A stretch of 64,000 nucleotides of DNA from Solanum dulcamara (GCF_947179165.1 NC_077238.1:41717793-41781792), one strand, 5' to 3'. Shown: positions 47,164-60,370, numbered from the stretch's first letter. Numbers and translations: made by a program. The notes: a model not told the origin generated them from the letters alone.

Positions 47164-49265
47164 TGTCACGCCCCAAGCCTAGGGCCTAGACGTGACATGG
47201 CGATTCAAAACTCAATAGATCCCAACCAATCTATCTTAGCATACATCGCACACATAAGGTAAAAAAACATAATAATATAAGCATAAGAATCAACTCAACA
47301 TAGAATTCAAAGGAGAGTAAATCCAATACCAATGTCCACAATGGACTATATCCAATTTCAACATCTAAACATGACTCTATACTAGACTTTGATGGAGGCT
47401 TAGGACAAGCTCCTAGCTCACCCGAACCATAATAGAGAGTCGAGATAACAACATGAAAGAAGAGTCATGTCCTCAATGAATAAGAACTCACTAATACTCA
47501 AAAACTAAATCAACTCTAGAGACAAATATGAGGAGTGTGAGTATCATCCGTCCCTACATTTGAGACAATGTAGGCAAAATATACGTTAGTATATAAAACG
47601 TACTAAGTATGTAAGGTATGCATGAAAAAGTAAATGAACATGAGCAATATGATATAAGATGCATGACCAACATAATGAACATGAATTAAAACTTAGAGCA
47701 TTTGAAATATCATGTAAACTATGGTCAAAACATAATAAAACTTCATAGTAAATTTTTCATCTTTGCATATAACTTGAATGTGAGATAAGACCTTTAATAG
47801 ACATCTTAAGACCATGCGAGCTACAACATGGAAGTGATATAACTCTCACATCGAGAAGAGAGAGGCTACTTGCCAAGGTCTGTGAGAACAACTTGAACTT
47901 TGTGAGGTATATGTGGATCCACTAGCTAGGACATGAAGGAAAACTATGGGGGCAATGTAGTTTGGGACTTTAGGTTGCTAGTAGGATTCCCTTGGATAAC
48001 TAACTATGTTATCGAACCAAACTCCACCTATAAATCCTCTCGGTACTTAGTCAATATCTCAATGGAAATCATTAAAAACATAGAAGTATCATCATTAACT
48101 TTATCGTAAAAATAATCATTAGAGTAGCTCATTAACTTTACTGATTCATAGGAATCCATAAACTTGGGTGAGAATTATTCTTATCACTATCTTTAAATAT
48201 AATTGTGTGAGAATTGTCCTTATCATACCATCATAACATTCTTGGATCTTAATTGATCATCATCATAACTGTCATCATTCAATCATGAATCTCAACTTCA
48301 TTCATATGAGCTTTTCTTTGAAAGTCATTAAATTCATAATCAAAATTAATATAAATCATCATTGAACCTCATAATCATAATTAAAAGTAGATTTATGCAT
48401 GAGCCTTCATAATTCAACTTGAAATCATGCAATTCACATAGAAACATACTTATAATGATAATTGATAACATCTAAAAATGAAATTGAAACAACCGAATCC
48501 AATTCATCAAAATTAGGGTTAATAAACAATTGAAATTTGAAGAAAACTTTGAGGAAACATTGGGACTATATGGGTGAAAGGAACCCATGGATTAATACCT
48601 ACATTCCTTGATGAATTTACTCAGAAATTGAAGAAGAATCTGATTGCTTTTGAAACCTTATATTGGAATTTGGAGAAGAGCTTGAGGGAACCTTGAGGGA
48701 ATTGATTGATCTTGCCTTTGAGATTTTTAGAAGAATGAATTATAATAGAGGGAATTTTGAAGGGTTGGGTATTTATAGGCTTGAGCTTGGCTATAATAGT
48801 TTCTAGGTTTATTGAACCAAACTTGGGAAAAGACCCTTGTACCCTTCATTAAATTCGAAACTTGAACCTATGAGTTTACTTCTATGAGTCATAAATCTAT
48901 TGACGAATCGCCATCTTGATTTATCCTGCAAGGTATGAAAAATCACTAAAGTCTTAATATCTAAAGTTGTATCTATGAGTAGTTTCTATTAATCATCATC
49001 ATGATTACGGGTCGTCGACTCAACTCATCCTGCAGGTCTGAAACCTGCAAATTTGAGAGTCTTTAAAGTTTTATTATGAGTCAATGTTATGACTCATGGA
49101 AAAGATTATGACTCATCTTGTACAAGCCCAATGTCTCTCTCTACAAATCATCTCTACGAGTTGTAGGAACCTCTACGAATCATAGAGTGAGTCATGGTCT
49201 TAAGTTAGTCAATATTTTTGAGAATTTCTTGTTGGTTCCAACTTTTCAGCTTTTGGGGTCTTACA
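47164..49265 (-). repeat. 5' LTR of element A
   Basis: Starts TGTCACGCCCCAAGCC and ends GGGTCTTACA. Co-linear with 29949-32076. Confidence 0.87.
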
Positions 49266-50233
49266 TATTATATATGTAAGGGGTTTAGGATTCTCTTTCC
49301 TATCCTAATCTATTGACTGTTGTATGAGCTTTGAATTAGTTTAGTATTGGGAAATCCTTAATTTTGATTAGTAGTTCATTCCTTATGCCTTAGTCTAGTG
49401 CTGTTAAATTTCTTTAGAGTTGTTGATCAATGCGTTATTGTAGTCGGTATGACTAGTATCTTAGAATGGGTGTTGGTTGATCCTTAGTTATTATGGTGGC
49501 TTCTCGTGAGAACTATTTTTATTTGGTGTCCTTTGCTATTACGGGGACCGTGAGGTTGTTTTGGGATTTTTGAGGTTTGGCCTTGCTTAGGCCTATAATT
49601 GTGATGAAATACTTATCTTATGGTTAGACCTTGATTCCTTTGATTCATATTATCACTGTGGGATGGAGTTAACTGTGTTTGGTTCCCTTGGATAACATCT
49701 TTAGGCAGGTGTGGAAGCTCTTAAGTTACTCTTTTGGTTGTCGTTTCCTTATAAATCATTTTGTTTCCTGAGTATAGATGTTTCTTATTGTAATATTATT
49801 GTTGTGATGGTTAGAGTATTTTGGGCCTGAGGCCTTGATCGAAGACTAGATGGATCCCAAGTTAGTTCATGTGCCCTAGGAGTGAGGTGCTTGATGTTTC
49901 ATACTATATTTGCTTTGAATGTGTTGTTTATGATGGCGATGGCATTTATTGCATTGGTTGTTCATTCTCACAAGTTTTTTGGTATGATCCCGATACATGT
50001 ATTGGTTTTTACCATTATTTTTTAAGGAAGCAGTGTTATTTCCCTTTTTACTACTAAACTTATCTTTTAATGGGAGTTGTACCACCTGGATTATTTTGAT
50101 ATAATGATTTTGGTTATTTATGAGGTGTCGAGAACATACTCTTTTTCTCCTTGATATATTAGAGGCATCTGGAATGTGCTTACTTTTTACTTGATCGGTC
50201 AGGGATTTGTAGACTGTTATGATGTTTTATAAC

Positions 50234-50302
<69 letters not shown>

Positions 50303-51526
50303 GTCATCACGATGGAAAGGATCCAAGAGGATCGATGATATAAGACCTGGATCGGGACAAGGCAGGTATATATAGATGTTCCCGAGTCCCCTATTGATTC
50401 CTCTTTACCTATGATCCATAGAACAGGAGAAGGAAGGCAAAGGATCCTACCTCACTGGCCGGGATTGAGGGATAGGTGTATATTCCTTGGCACGAGATAC
50501 TATGGCACTACTGGTACTGCTAGTTTTATTACATATCTCTCATTCATATGCATTGGCTATCACCAGCATAATTGGTTATTTTTGTACTTGTTGGTCTTAT
50601 GGGGGGCTGTAAAAGTTTAGTTTGTAATCTTGTATCTTCTGGGCATATAGGGGCCCGTTGAGGTTATTATTTGACTATTTGCTTACTTGTGGCAGTATAA
50701 AGGGTGGTTTATTTGTTTGGAGGTAGGTACTGTACTTATTCCCACTTATTTGACTCTTTTGTGTAGGATTTCATTGATATTGACCTTTTTGGCTTTTATG
50801 TGATATTTTTGGACATTTCTATTAGAATTATTTTGCTAGTTATCTTCTTTCGTAGATTGTTTTTGTGAATAAGTTTTTGGGCTAGCGCCTCCAGGTACGA
50901 CCCTTGCTTCATATATCTGTTTCCTTTACACTATTCTATTTGTTTGAGTTTGTTTCTTATTATGATCTCCTTGTGGTTATCTTAGTTGCCTGTGATATAT
51001 ATTCCTTCCATACCTATTATTTATGCTTATATTATCTTTGGAGCTCAGTCGATCTATGTCTATTGAGTACCATTTATTTGGAACTCGTACTACACTTTTG
51101 CACCCTATAGATCCTATTACAAGTTCTCACCGTTGATTGTCCCTTGTGCGGAGATTTTGAATTTAGAAGTTTGGGTGATCTCCTAGCATTCAGAGTAGCC
51201 ATTCTCCCTCTATTTTGGCTGGGCTAGTCTTTATTTTGTTTTCGGAGACTATGTGTATTAAATTATCATTGTACTCCTATTTTTTATTAGTTTCTCAAAT
51301 ACCAATTGATACCAAGCATTAGGTCTACTTTATATATTTAGTTTAGGTCTACTTTATGTATCTAGTTTATTCTCTTCCTTTTCTTTGTTCCTATTTATTG
51401 TTATTACATTCTGCATTCTTCGCTTTTGTGTGATAGCTAGTTGTCTCTGCTTTGGGCTATGGGTTCGGTTACCTACTGGAAGGATGTAGTAGGTGCCATC
51501 ATAACCTGAGAAATTAGATCATGACA
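49266..51526 (+). repeat. second LTR of element C, right piece
   Basis: Continues the LTR interrupted at 29948. The two pieces together are about 2.86 kb, which equals the first LTR minus its first ~670 bases. It ends AATTAGATCATGACA, directly before a primer-binding site, so it serves as the 5' LTR of the downstream gag. ORFs within it are chance. Confidence 0.75.
50239..50302. repeat. (CA)n(TA)n compound microsatellite
   Basis: About 20 CA units followed by about 11-12 TA units inside the second LTR of element C. Confidence 0.97.
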
Positions 51527-51564
51527 GATTGTTATCAAAGCTCTAGGTTCGCCGGTATCGTTGG
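51527..51564 (+). mobile_element. element C leader with primer-binding site, before element D
   Basis: TGTTATCAAAGC at 51530-51541 resembles the tRNA-iMet complement TGGTATCAGAGC. It is followed by CTAGGTTCGCCGG, the usual start of a Tekay-type leader. The last five bases GTTGG are the target duplication of element D. The leader resumes at 63072. Confidence 0.8.
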
Positions 51565-53234
51565 TGTCACACCCTTTTTTTCGCTCGAAAAGGTTTTTCC
51601 AATTTAAGTAACAGATTGAAAAGGGACTATTTCATTTATTAATTTTTAGAGTCACACTTGGAGTTGATTTTTGGTGTTCCAAGTCACCTTTTTGAATCCC
51701 TAATCAAAAGAAAATGACTCTTTATTTTTGGTCTGTGAAAACAAAAATTTGGGTAAGGAATTCTGTTGACCGAGGGAAAGGTATGAGGCACACCTCAAGT
51801 CCCGTAGTTCTAGCACGGTCGCTTTTATCAACTTATACTTATCTTGAACTATTTTGGATATATTGTTATAGGCTACAAACTTACTCGCATTATATTGTTG
51901 AATTTTATTGGTCTTAATCCAGATGCATAACTACATTCTCAATTTCTACATAAAATAACTTAGAAGTATAACTGCTTTGTTATCTCGAGTGCGTCACCTA
52001 ATACAAATTTTAATTTTAATTAAAAAATTAATTATTAAAATTATTTGGTCAAGGTGCGTCACCACATTATTGCATTTATTTTAAAAGTAATTAAAAAAGA
52101 TGTGCAACCACATTCTTTAATTGAAACAAACTTATACGTTTACATGAACTAACAAATTATAAAAAAATATTTTTTCCAACATACAATGAGTTATTCTTGT
52201 AATAGTTGTCAACATATTACATTAAAAATATTCCAGTAAATATTAGAATAAATAGTTTCAACATTCTAAAGTTTTCCTTATTTAACAATATGTAAGAATT
52301 AAACAAATATATTTCAACATTATACTATCAAAATTAAACACATATAAAATTGGAGCAACTTGATAACATTAGAATCACATTTTATATAATTATGAAATCA
52401 AACCATACAATGAAGATCAAGTGTTACATTTTGTCAAATTTAATTAATGAAAAAAAAGACCACAATTAGAAACCACAAGCTCGAAACCGCGAAAGCTACC
52501 AACAAACTTAACCTTTATTTTTTTTCTCTTTTTTTTTTGCTCTTGTGTGCGCGCGCTTTGATCTTGTCATTGTATGTGTTTTGGGTAGAATAAGGTATAT
52601 GGGTGTGAGTGAATTTATGTGTAAGGGTGAAATAATGTTCTAGGAAGGGAAACAATGTGAGTGTAGGTGAGTGTTTTCACTTTTTTTTAAATCTTTGTGC
52701 CTTTTTTTTTCTCTTCTTCTGATTTTTTTTGTTTTTTGCAGATGATGAGTCCTCTTTTTCTTGTATTGTAAAAGGTGTGTATTTATGTAGTATAGTGTGA
52801 GAGTGTAAGATATGAGATGAGTGTGAGGGAATGTGGGTAGATTAATGAGGTTAATGGGGTGGTATAGGTGAGTGCGGTAGTTTAGGTTAATTTTTTTTAA
52901 TTAAATATAATAATAAAAATATTAGCTAACTATTTTGAACTAATAAAATATAAGAAATATTAAAGTAGTTAATCCAGAAAAATATAATTTAGAAAATACT
53001 AGCTTATTTATTAAACTAGAAACTAAAAGAAAAAATATATATTTTTTTATAAATTTTCCTTTCTATAAAATAGAACACTAAAATGTGACTCTATTTTTTT
53101 TAGTTTTCCGATCTTTTAAAATAAACTTACTAAAAATAAGATAAATTTATAATATTTAATTTAGATATAAAATAAATATTTAAACACTAAAAAGGTGTAC
53201 AATCTCAGGTTCGGTCAAAAATTACGCGTCTATA
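51565..53234 (-). repeat. 3' LTR of element D
   Basis: 1670 bp. Matches 61268-63071 closely, without the SINE found in that copy. Confidence 0.9.
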
Positions 53235-53249
53235 GTTTGCCCCTCTTTG
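53235..53249 (-). other. polypurine tract of element D
   Basis: - strand CAAAGAGGGGCAAAC directly before the LTR start TRTAGACRCG. This is the form seen in Ogre/Tat elements. Confidence 0.8.
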
Positions 53250-53965
53250 AATGAAAACATGAAGAGTTTCTAGACAAAGAAGTAGACAACGTGACATGTT
53301 TTAACCAAACTCTTATTCGAAAAGAAAAAAATGTGATTGAGTCTTGGTTTTGGAGAGCCAACATATCCCGGATTATAAGGGAATCAGGTCATGTGTAGTT
53401 CAAGAAGATGATATAGTGATTTGAAGGTCGGGTGAGGTCCCATATAGGCTCCAGTTAGAGACTCCGGTTTATGCATAAAAAAAAGAATAAAAGAAAATAC
53501 AAGTACAAGATTCTATCTATGTAGCTTCTCCTGAATCCTGACCTGGGTCTTTATGCCACTCAAGTTGTGAGATATTCATTTTCATCTCGAGTGAGCTTGA
53601 AAGTGAACTTGTTCTCCAGGTAAGCTCCTTCTACTTGGGCTTGAAAATTGACCTTTTTCTTAAGGTGAGCTCTTGCTACTTCAATTGAAAATGACCTTGA
53701 AAGTTGACAATGCTTTCCAGAAAAGATCCAGAACTTGAAATGTGGATTGACCTTATTCCACAAGTAGATACCTGAAATCAAAACAAACAAAAGCAATAGC
53801 ACAAATTCCCCCCCCCCCCCAGTTTAAACTAAAGAAAATTTTGTTAGTAGGAATAAAAAATAGTGCTTAGCTTTGAATCGAGATTCTGAATGACTTGAAC
53901 TTTGTTGTAATCCATCCTTCAGATGGGGATGGATTTCGATTTGTATAAATCCACTTAAATTGAAT

Positions 53966-54303
53966 CCTACTAGTCCCATTATTTACGAGGGTCCTACTAG
54001 TCAAAGTCCCATTATGTAGAAGGGTCCTACTAGTCCAATTATGTAGGAGGGTCCTGCTAGTCCCATTATGTAGGATTGTCCTGCTCAACTAAATCTCATT
54101 ATGTAGGAGGGTCTTGCTAGTCCCATTATGTAGGAGGGTCCTGCTAAACTAAATCTCATTATGTAGGAGGGTCCTATTAGTCCCATTATGTAGGAAGGTT
54201 CTGCTAATCACATTAGGTAGGAGGGTCCTGCTAGTTTTATTATGTAGGAGGGTCTTGCTAATCTCATTATGTAGGAGGGTCCTGCTAAACTAAATCTCAT
54301 AGA
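53966..54303. repeat. 27/33-bp tandem repeat array in element D, ~12 units
   Basis: Units are CTAGTCCCATTATGTAGG plus AGGGTCCTG (27 bp). Three units have a 6-bp longer form containing AACTAAAT, giving 33 bp. Non-coding. Confidence 0.9.
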
Positions 54304-54384
54304 CCAACAACATGAACAAAATGTTTGGCCCCAGTTTTCACTGATTTTTTTTGAGTTATATAAGTAACTATAAATTTTGAACAA

Positions 54385-55575
54385 CAAACTCAGACTAAGA
54401 AGTGTTTATCCAAGAGAAAGTAAAAATAAAAATATCTCAGACTAGAAAGTGTTTATTTTAGAAGAAAAATGAAAGTAAATGTCTCAGACTAGGAAGCGCT
54501 TATCCCAGAGGAACATGAAAAATAAATTGTATTAGACTAGAAAGTGTTTATCTTAGGAGAAAATAAAAAATAGATGTCTCATACTAGGAAGTGTTTATCC
54601 TAAGAGAAAAATAAAAAATAACTATCTCAGACTATGAAGAGTTTATCCTAGGAGATAATAAAAAAAGTATCTTCCTCAAACTAGGAAGTGTTTATCCTAG
54701 AAGAAAATTATACATATTTGTCTTAGACTAGGATATGTTTATCCTTAGAGAAAATAAAAAATAACTGCCTCAAACTAGGAAGTATATATCCTAGGAGAAA
54801 ATGAAAAATAAATATCTCAGACTAGGAAGTGTTTATCCTAGGAGAAAATAAAAAATAGATATTTCATACAAGGAAGTGTTTATTCTAAGAGAAAAATGAA
54901 AAATAACTATCTTAGACTAGGAAGTACGTATCCTATGAGAAAATAAATAAAATAAAAAATAAATATCTCAGACTAGGAAGTATTTATCCTAGGAGAAAAT
55001 AAAAAATAACTGTCTCAGATTAGGATGTGTTTATCTTAGGAGAAAATGAAAAATAACTACTTTAGATTAGGAAGTGTTTATCCTAGGAGAAAATAAAAAA
55101 TAATTGTCTCAGACTAGGATGTGTTTATCCTAGGAGAAAATAAAAAACAACTGCCTCAGACTAAGAAATATTTATCCTAGGAAAAAATGAAATATCTTAG
55201 ATTAGGAAGTGTTTATCCTAGGAGAAAATGAAAAATAAAAATCTCAGACTAGGAATTGTTTATCCTAGAAGAAAAATAAAACATAAATATCTTAGACTAG
55301 GAAGTGTTTATCCTAGGAGAAAAATAAAAAATAAATGTCTCAAACTATGAAGTATTTATCGTAGGAGAAAATTAAAAAAATAGTTGTCTAAGACTAGGAA
55401 ATCTTTATCGTAGGAGAAAATAAAAAATAAATGTCTCAGACTAGGAAGTGTTTATCCTAGGAGAAAAATGAAAATAACTACCTCAGACTAGGAAGTATTT
55501 ATCCTAGGTGAAAAATAAAAAATAAACGTGTCAGACTATGAAGTATTTATCCAAGGAGAAAATGAAAAATAATTG
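54385..55575. repeat. ~46-bp tandem repeat array in element D, about 25 units
   Basis: Unit core is GACTAGGAAGTGTTTATCC followed by TAGGAGAAAATAAAAAATA and a CTCA start of the next unit. Inside each unit CTAGGA and TCCTAG pair around the loop AGTGTTTA. The pairing is kept in most units. No unique spacers, so it is not a CRISPR array. Confidence 0.93.
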
Positions 55576-57756
55576 TAGATGCATGTAAATTTTTATTTTT
55601 TATTTTTTATTTTTATTGTAACCATGGTTTCAAACTTGAATCTTCAAGATAACCTTTATATCAACAACATTTCCCCTATTTATACAAAGAATGAAAGAAG
55701 AAAAATTGTGAGTTTCAAAAATAGTGGATGGTTTGTGGCTTGTCTTTGAGGATGAACGCTCTTCTGGTTGTCATATACAACCCTGATTACAGCTTGAGTG
55801 GATCTTGTTTGTTATCTAGGTAACTAGTAGCCCTTACCATTGAATACTTCTCTAACTGGTTTTCAAAACTTCAGACTTCATATTTGACGTATTGTTCTCT
55901 TATTCTAACAATCATTGAACTTGTCAACTACAATAATATATTTCGTATATCATTCCTTCTTGAATCTTGTCACCTTAGATGTGTTAGCCAGACTTCACTT
56001 TGCCCATTTCAAAAATTGAAAGCAAACGTTGAAGTCAATTGTTGATTGTTTTAACACAAATCAACTCAAAGAAAAATATTAAATCAATGCAAAAATAAAA
56101 AGAAAAAATATTATTTTACACGAGGTGTCTTGATTGAAAATAAGAAAAGAAAAGGCTCTTTGAAATTGAGTAATTAGCTTCAGTGATCATGACATGCATT
56201 TTAAATTAAATGGCCTAATCTGTCCAATCAATGTAACCTTCATCCTTGTCAAACTTTCAACTTTTGAAGTCAGACTTCTATAAGCCAACCTTTGCTCTAA
56301 ACTCAGGCTCACATTTTACTTGTGGTGCCTCGAAAGGTTCTCACCCACAAGTCTTTCTCACTTTGTTTGACTCCCACTCACCATTTCCTTATAGTGCCCA
56401 TGAGGGTTTTCACCAATAAGACTCGCATTTTGTTTGTCTCTCACTCACCATCGCATTACAGTTCCCATGAGGGTTTTCACCAATAAGACTCTCTCATCTT
56501 TCATTCCTTATGCAAATGACATGATACTTTTTCTGATATGATAATCAACTGTGAAAGCTTGCTTGACTTGTCATTCTAAAAGAATTGATCAGAAGGTCTT
56601 TCTTTGGGTTATAATGTGACTTTGGGACATAGTTAGAAAAAAAGAGGGCATGAAAGCTCAAAAATAATACTTGAAACAAGGATAAAACTTACAACTTTTG
56701 GAATCGACTTTTTTGCAAAAAATAAAAACTCTTTTTTTGCTCCATTTTTTGTGATGGAGAATTTCTAGATTTTTTCTTGATTGAACCGAACCTTAGAATA
56801 AGGCTGCCTACGTATCTTGTCAAAACAAGAACCAGGTTGAACGTAGTTCAGAAAGATTGTCTTCTTGTGGTTGTTTGGTTTTTTTTTTTAAACTTCTCTT
56901 TTTTTTTTCTTGACTCTTTTTTTGTGACTTAGTTTTTTTGTATTTAATTCCAAGAGAGGGCTACGAAAGAAAATAAAATTAAGGCTCAAAAGGGGTAGTA
57001 AAGGATTACACAATGTTTGGATAGCAGAATGAAATGCCTTCGTCATATCAATTATTAAAAATGTCAAATACAAGCAGACGCTTTAAGATAAGAAGTGAAA
57101 ATCATACAATATCTCTTTACAACATATGTATTGATGGATATGTATATCATTTGTTCCATGTTTGTCAATTAAAAATCTCCATTTGACCAATATCTTCTTC
57201 ACTACAAATAAAATATGTCAATATTGATGGAACTTGTTGTTTTAACCTCATCTGATATCAAAGGACGAGTCAAAGTGTTTCAGTCTTTTATTTATTTACT
57301 CAAATAAATTTTCAAGTTATTTGATGTATTCATTCCATGATTAGATATTATTTTAAGATAGGCGAAACCCATTGGTGACCCCCTAAAGTTGGCACCAACT
57401 TTCACTTAGACACCTCAACTAGGCTTTGTTCATTTTAGACACCTCAAGTAAAGCTCCGATGTGTTATTTTGACACTTTTTGCTGACTTGGCACATTGCGT
57501 GTGCTTCACCCATTTTAAGAGCGTGAAGAATATTTTTTTCTTTAAAAATATTTTTTTGTTGTTCTTCTTCATTACATTCATTTGGCTCATGTTGTTTTCC
57601 ATTTTAACTTTATTTTTCCTTACGAACATGATTTTTGGTAGCTCTACGACGACTCACTTTGGCGGATCGCATACTTTATTTGGAAGATTCAGTTCATGAT
57701 GAGTTACAAAATTTGAGCCTTATTTGGAAGATTCAGTTCTATCATATTCAAAATTT
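55576..57756. other. element D 3' interior without genes
   Basis: Non-coding. A piece of about 80 bp is duplicated at 56385-56495 (CCCATGAGGGTTTTCACC twice), and a copy of the hairpin motif GGCTGCCTACGTATCTTG lies at 56800-56870. The stretch 57361-57480 (GGTGACCCCCTAAAGTTGGC ... TTTAGACACCTCAA) looks like a small dispersed repeat, class unknown. Confidence 0.55.
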
Positions 57757-59296
57757 TCAATTTCTCGAATAAACTTCTGTAAGACTCTCTAATTGGCATG
57801 AAATTGTTCGTAGGTCTCTGAACTCCTCCAAAAATCCTAGCTTGGATGGGGTTATAGGATGCATGAAAATTTTGAGGAGATGGACCAGCATGTTGATGTG
57901 TTGCCTCTCACCATTGGGGATGGTTTGATGGATGTGCATATGGTAGTGCACTATAGATTGCATATTGAGGTGGGACAATAGAGTATTGTGTTTCTTACAT
58001 TGGCTGATAGTGATGGAATTGAGATGGTGCATATTGATAAAGTGGACCCCTTGGGATTTTTGTTGTTCCTAACATAACAGTTGCAACATCTTCCTTCATT
58101 TTCTTTCCCCCAAGACTTCCCGATCCATTTTTAACCACTTGTTTCTTAGTTTTCTAAGCAACTTGACTTACAATAATTCTAGACTTGATACCGTTTTCCA
58201 CCATTTTGCCAATCTTAATAACTTCGATGAATGTTTTTCCAACAACGAAAAGCAAATAATGAAAGTAGTCAGGTTCTTGCGCCTGAAGAAAAACATCAAT
58301 CATTTCTGACTCTTTCATTGCTGGCTTAACCTTAGCAACTTGCTCCTTCCATTCACGAAATGTTTAGTGGTCTTTTTCCTCATGTTGGAAAGTGAAGTAC
58401 GATTTGGCACGATGTCAATGCTATATTGGAACTGTTGAACAAAACATTGAGCCAAATCATCCAATGTATTTCATTTAGAAACATATTGACCTATGAACCA
58501 TTCTGAGGCAATTCCAACCAGACTTTCTTCGAAATAAGCTATTAGCAATTCCTCTTTGTCCTCAGCCCCTCTCAATTGATTGCAATATTTCTTCAAACTG
58601 AGCTATAGGATCCCCATGACCATCATATTTCTCAAATTTTGAAGTCTTAAAATCAATTGGTAAATGAATGCGAGAAAACATGTACAAATCAATGAATGAG
58701 ACACTTTTGTGACCTTCTAATCCTTACATATCTCTCACACTCTGCTCCAAACTTTTCATTTTTCTTGTCATCTCCTCATGTTCCTCGCTCTAAGCAGTTT
58801 TCTCAATCTCTATAGGACAACAATCATGACCAACGTTGGATTGAAGATCATTATTGGATTTCTTTATCAACGGTGGTTGAGAAACTACATTACTCGACTC
58901 AGTGGGCAAGAAAAGTGGATTATTTATTAGGAGTGCATTTTGAGGGCGTAGTGCGGAGATTCTCGCGAGATGTGATACATTAACGAATGGGATAAAACCA
59001 CATGGATAAAATGGGTCACTTGTCGAGACTTGAATGGGAGCCGACATAGTTACATTAGGAAATCTAGCGATTGAAGAAGGTGGAACTTGCCCATTCTTCC
59101 AGGCTTGATACATTTCGGCCATTTGTTGTCTCACCATCCTTACTTCCTCCTCTAATGCTAATTCACGTTGAGCCAACTCATTTCGACCTTCTTTATTATC
59201 TGAATTTGATCTATCTTTGCGAGTCATTTTTCCTTTTTCCTTAGACCTTGTATTGTATGAGTGAGATGCCAGTTTAACCACAAACCAACCAACCAC
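57757..59296 (-). pseudogene. gag remnant of element D (Ogre/Tat type)
   Basis: 58790-59296 is open for 168 codons with SHSYNTRSKEKGKMTRKDR and a charged coiled-coil-like stretch VRMVRQQMAEMYQAWKNG, then a proline-rich piece, as at the N-terminus of Tat/Ogre gag. Further down on the - strand, broken frames give FEKYDGHGDPIAQFEE, REWKEQVAKVKPAMKESEMI and FLQAQEPDYFHYL, the capsid region. It fades near 57760 without reaching a protease. Confidence 0.75.
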
Positions 59297-59499
59297 CTTT
59301 TAAGTTAATTGTGCGCATGGACAATAAAACTTGTTAGGATTGGAAATTCTTCATTATAACCACATGTTGCACACCATGCATACAAATGTATTTTTATTTA
59401 TAGAATGAGTTTAGACAACCGAATGTTTAATCTCGACTTTCTCAACTACATCCACTTTTTATTTATTTAATTTTAAAAAAAATTAATTTGAAAATGCAT

Positions 59500-60370
59500 T
59501 GATCGAACTTGCTTGGGATTGCCTATGTACTCATGCTTAAGAACATGAGTAAGATCTTTGCGTAGTTCGCTAGTTTTAAAATAAAGTAACCAATTCAACT
59601 CTTTTTTTTTCTTTTTGAACTTTGAAGAAAAGTAATATGAAAAAATAATCTTCTTTTTTATTTCTTAAGGATAAGTAAGGTATTTTTTTAATTAAATTGC
59701 TTTTTGACTTTGAACTTAAGAAAAAAAGACCTATAGTTTTTTTCTTTTTTTCTTTTTGAAAAATGAAAGAAAAAATTCTCTGTTTTTTTGTTGAATTTTT
59801 GGAATAATGAATAACCAGTTTTTAAATAAATTTTCGAATAAGGACCAAAACTAAAATTTTAAATAGGGATCACCGAACCCGAGGAGGATTGCCTACGTAT
59901 CTCATCGAAGTGAGAATTAGGTGTGCATAGTTCATAAAGATCATAAGCAAACTTTGTATTTTTTTGATATAATAAATAAAAATTTTCTTTGATTTTTATG
60001 AACAAGTATTAAAAACTTTTTTTTTGGAAATTTTTAATAAGGAATAAAAATATATATTTTTTAATTCTTAAATAAAGATCACTGAGCCCCAGGTGGGTTG
60101 CCTACATATCTTATCAAGGTGAGAATCAGGTGTGCATAGTTCATAATGATCATAAGCAAACTTCGTATTTTTTGTTATAAGAAATAAACATTTTCTTTTA
60201 TTTTTATTAACAAGGAATAAACTTTTTCTTCCTTTTTTTTGACATTTTTAATAAGGAATAAAAACTCTTTTTTTTGAAATTTCTTGAATAAAGATCACCG
60301 AACCCAAGAAGGGTTGCCTACATATCTCATCAAGGTGAAAATTAGGTGTGCGTAGCTCGTTCGGATTGGA
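59500..60370. repeat. repeated 'GCCTACGTATC' hairpin motif, four copies in the element D leader
   Basis: Copies near 59505-59575, 59865-59940, 60065-60145 and 60290-60365; a fifth lies at 56784-56860. Each has GCCTACRTATC followed by a short inverted repeat and GAATCAGG-like sequence, then CGTAGTTC or CATAGTTC. T- and A-runs separate the units, which are about 200 bp apart in the last three. Confidence 0.8.

Larger units (their letters stand above)
29949..49265 (-). mobile_element. Ty3/gypsy element A (Tekay-like chromovirus), split by element B
   Basis: The LTRs (29949-32076 and 47164-49265) share ends TGTCACGCCCC and GGTCTTACA. In - orientation the order is 5' LTR, primer-binding site, gag (about 45960-46946), protease, RT, RNase H, integrase and a chromodomain-like tail (32321), the gene order of Ty3/gypsy. 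Element B (35851-45914) is inserted between gag and protease. No matching 5-bp duplication flanks A: the left flank is TTTGG and the right is TATTA. All coding parts are broken. Confidence 0.87.

Noticed and set aside
54385..55575. Regular repeats resembling a CRISPR array
   Set aside because: Units are contiguous, imperfect and without unique spacers, and lie inside a plant LTR element.
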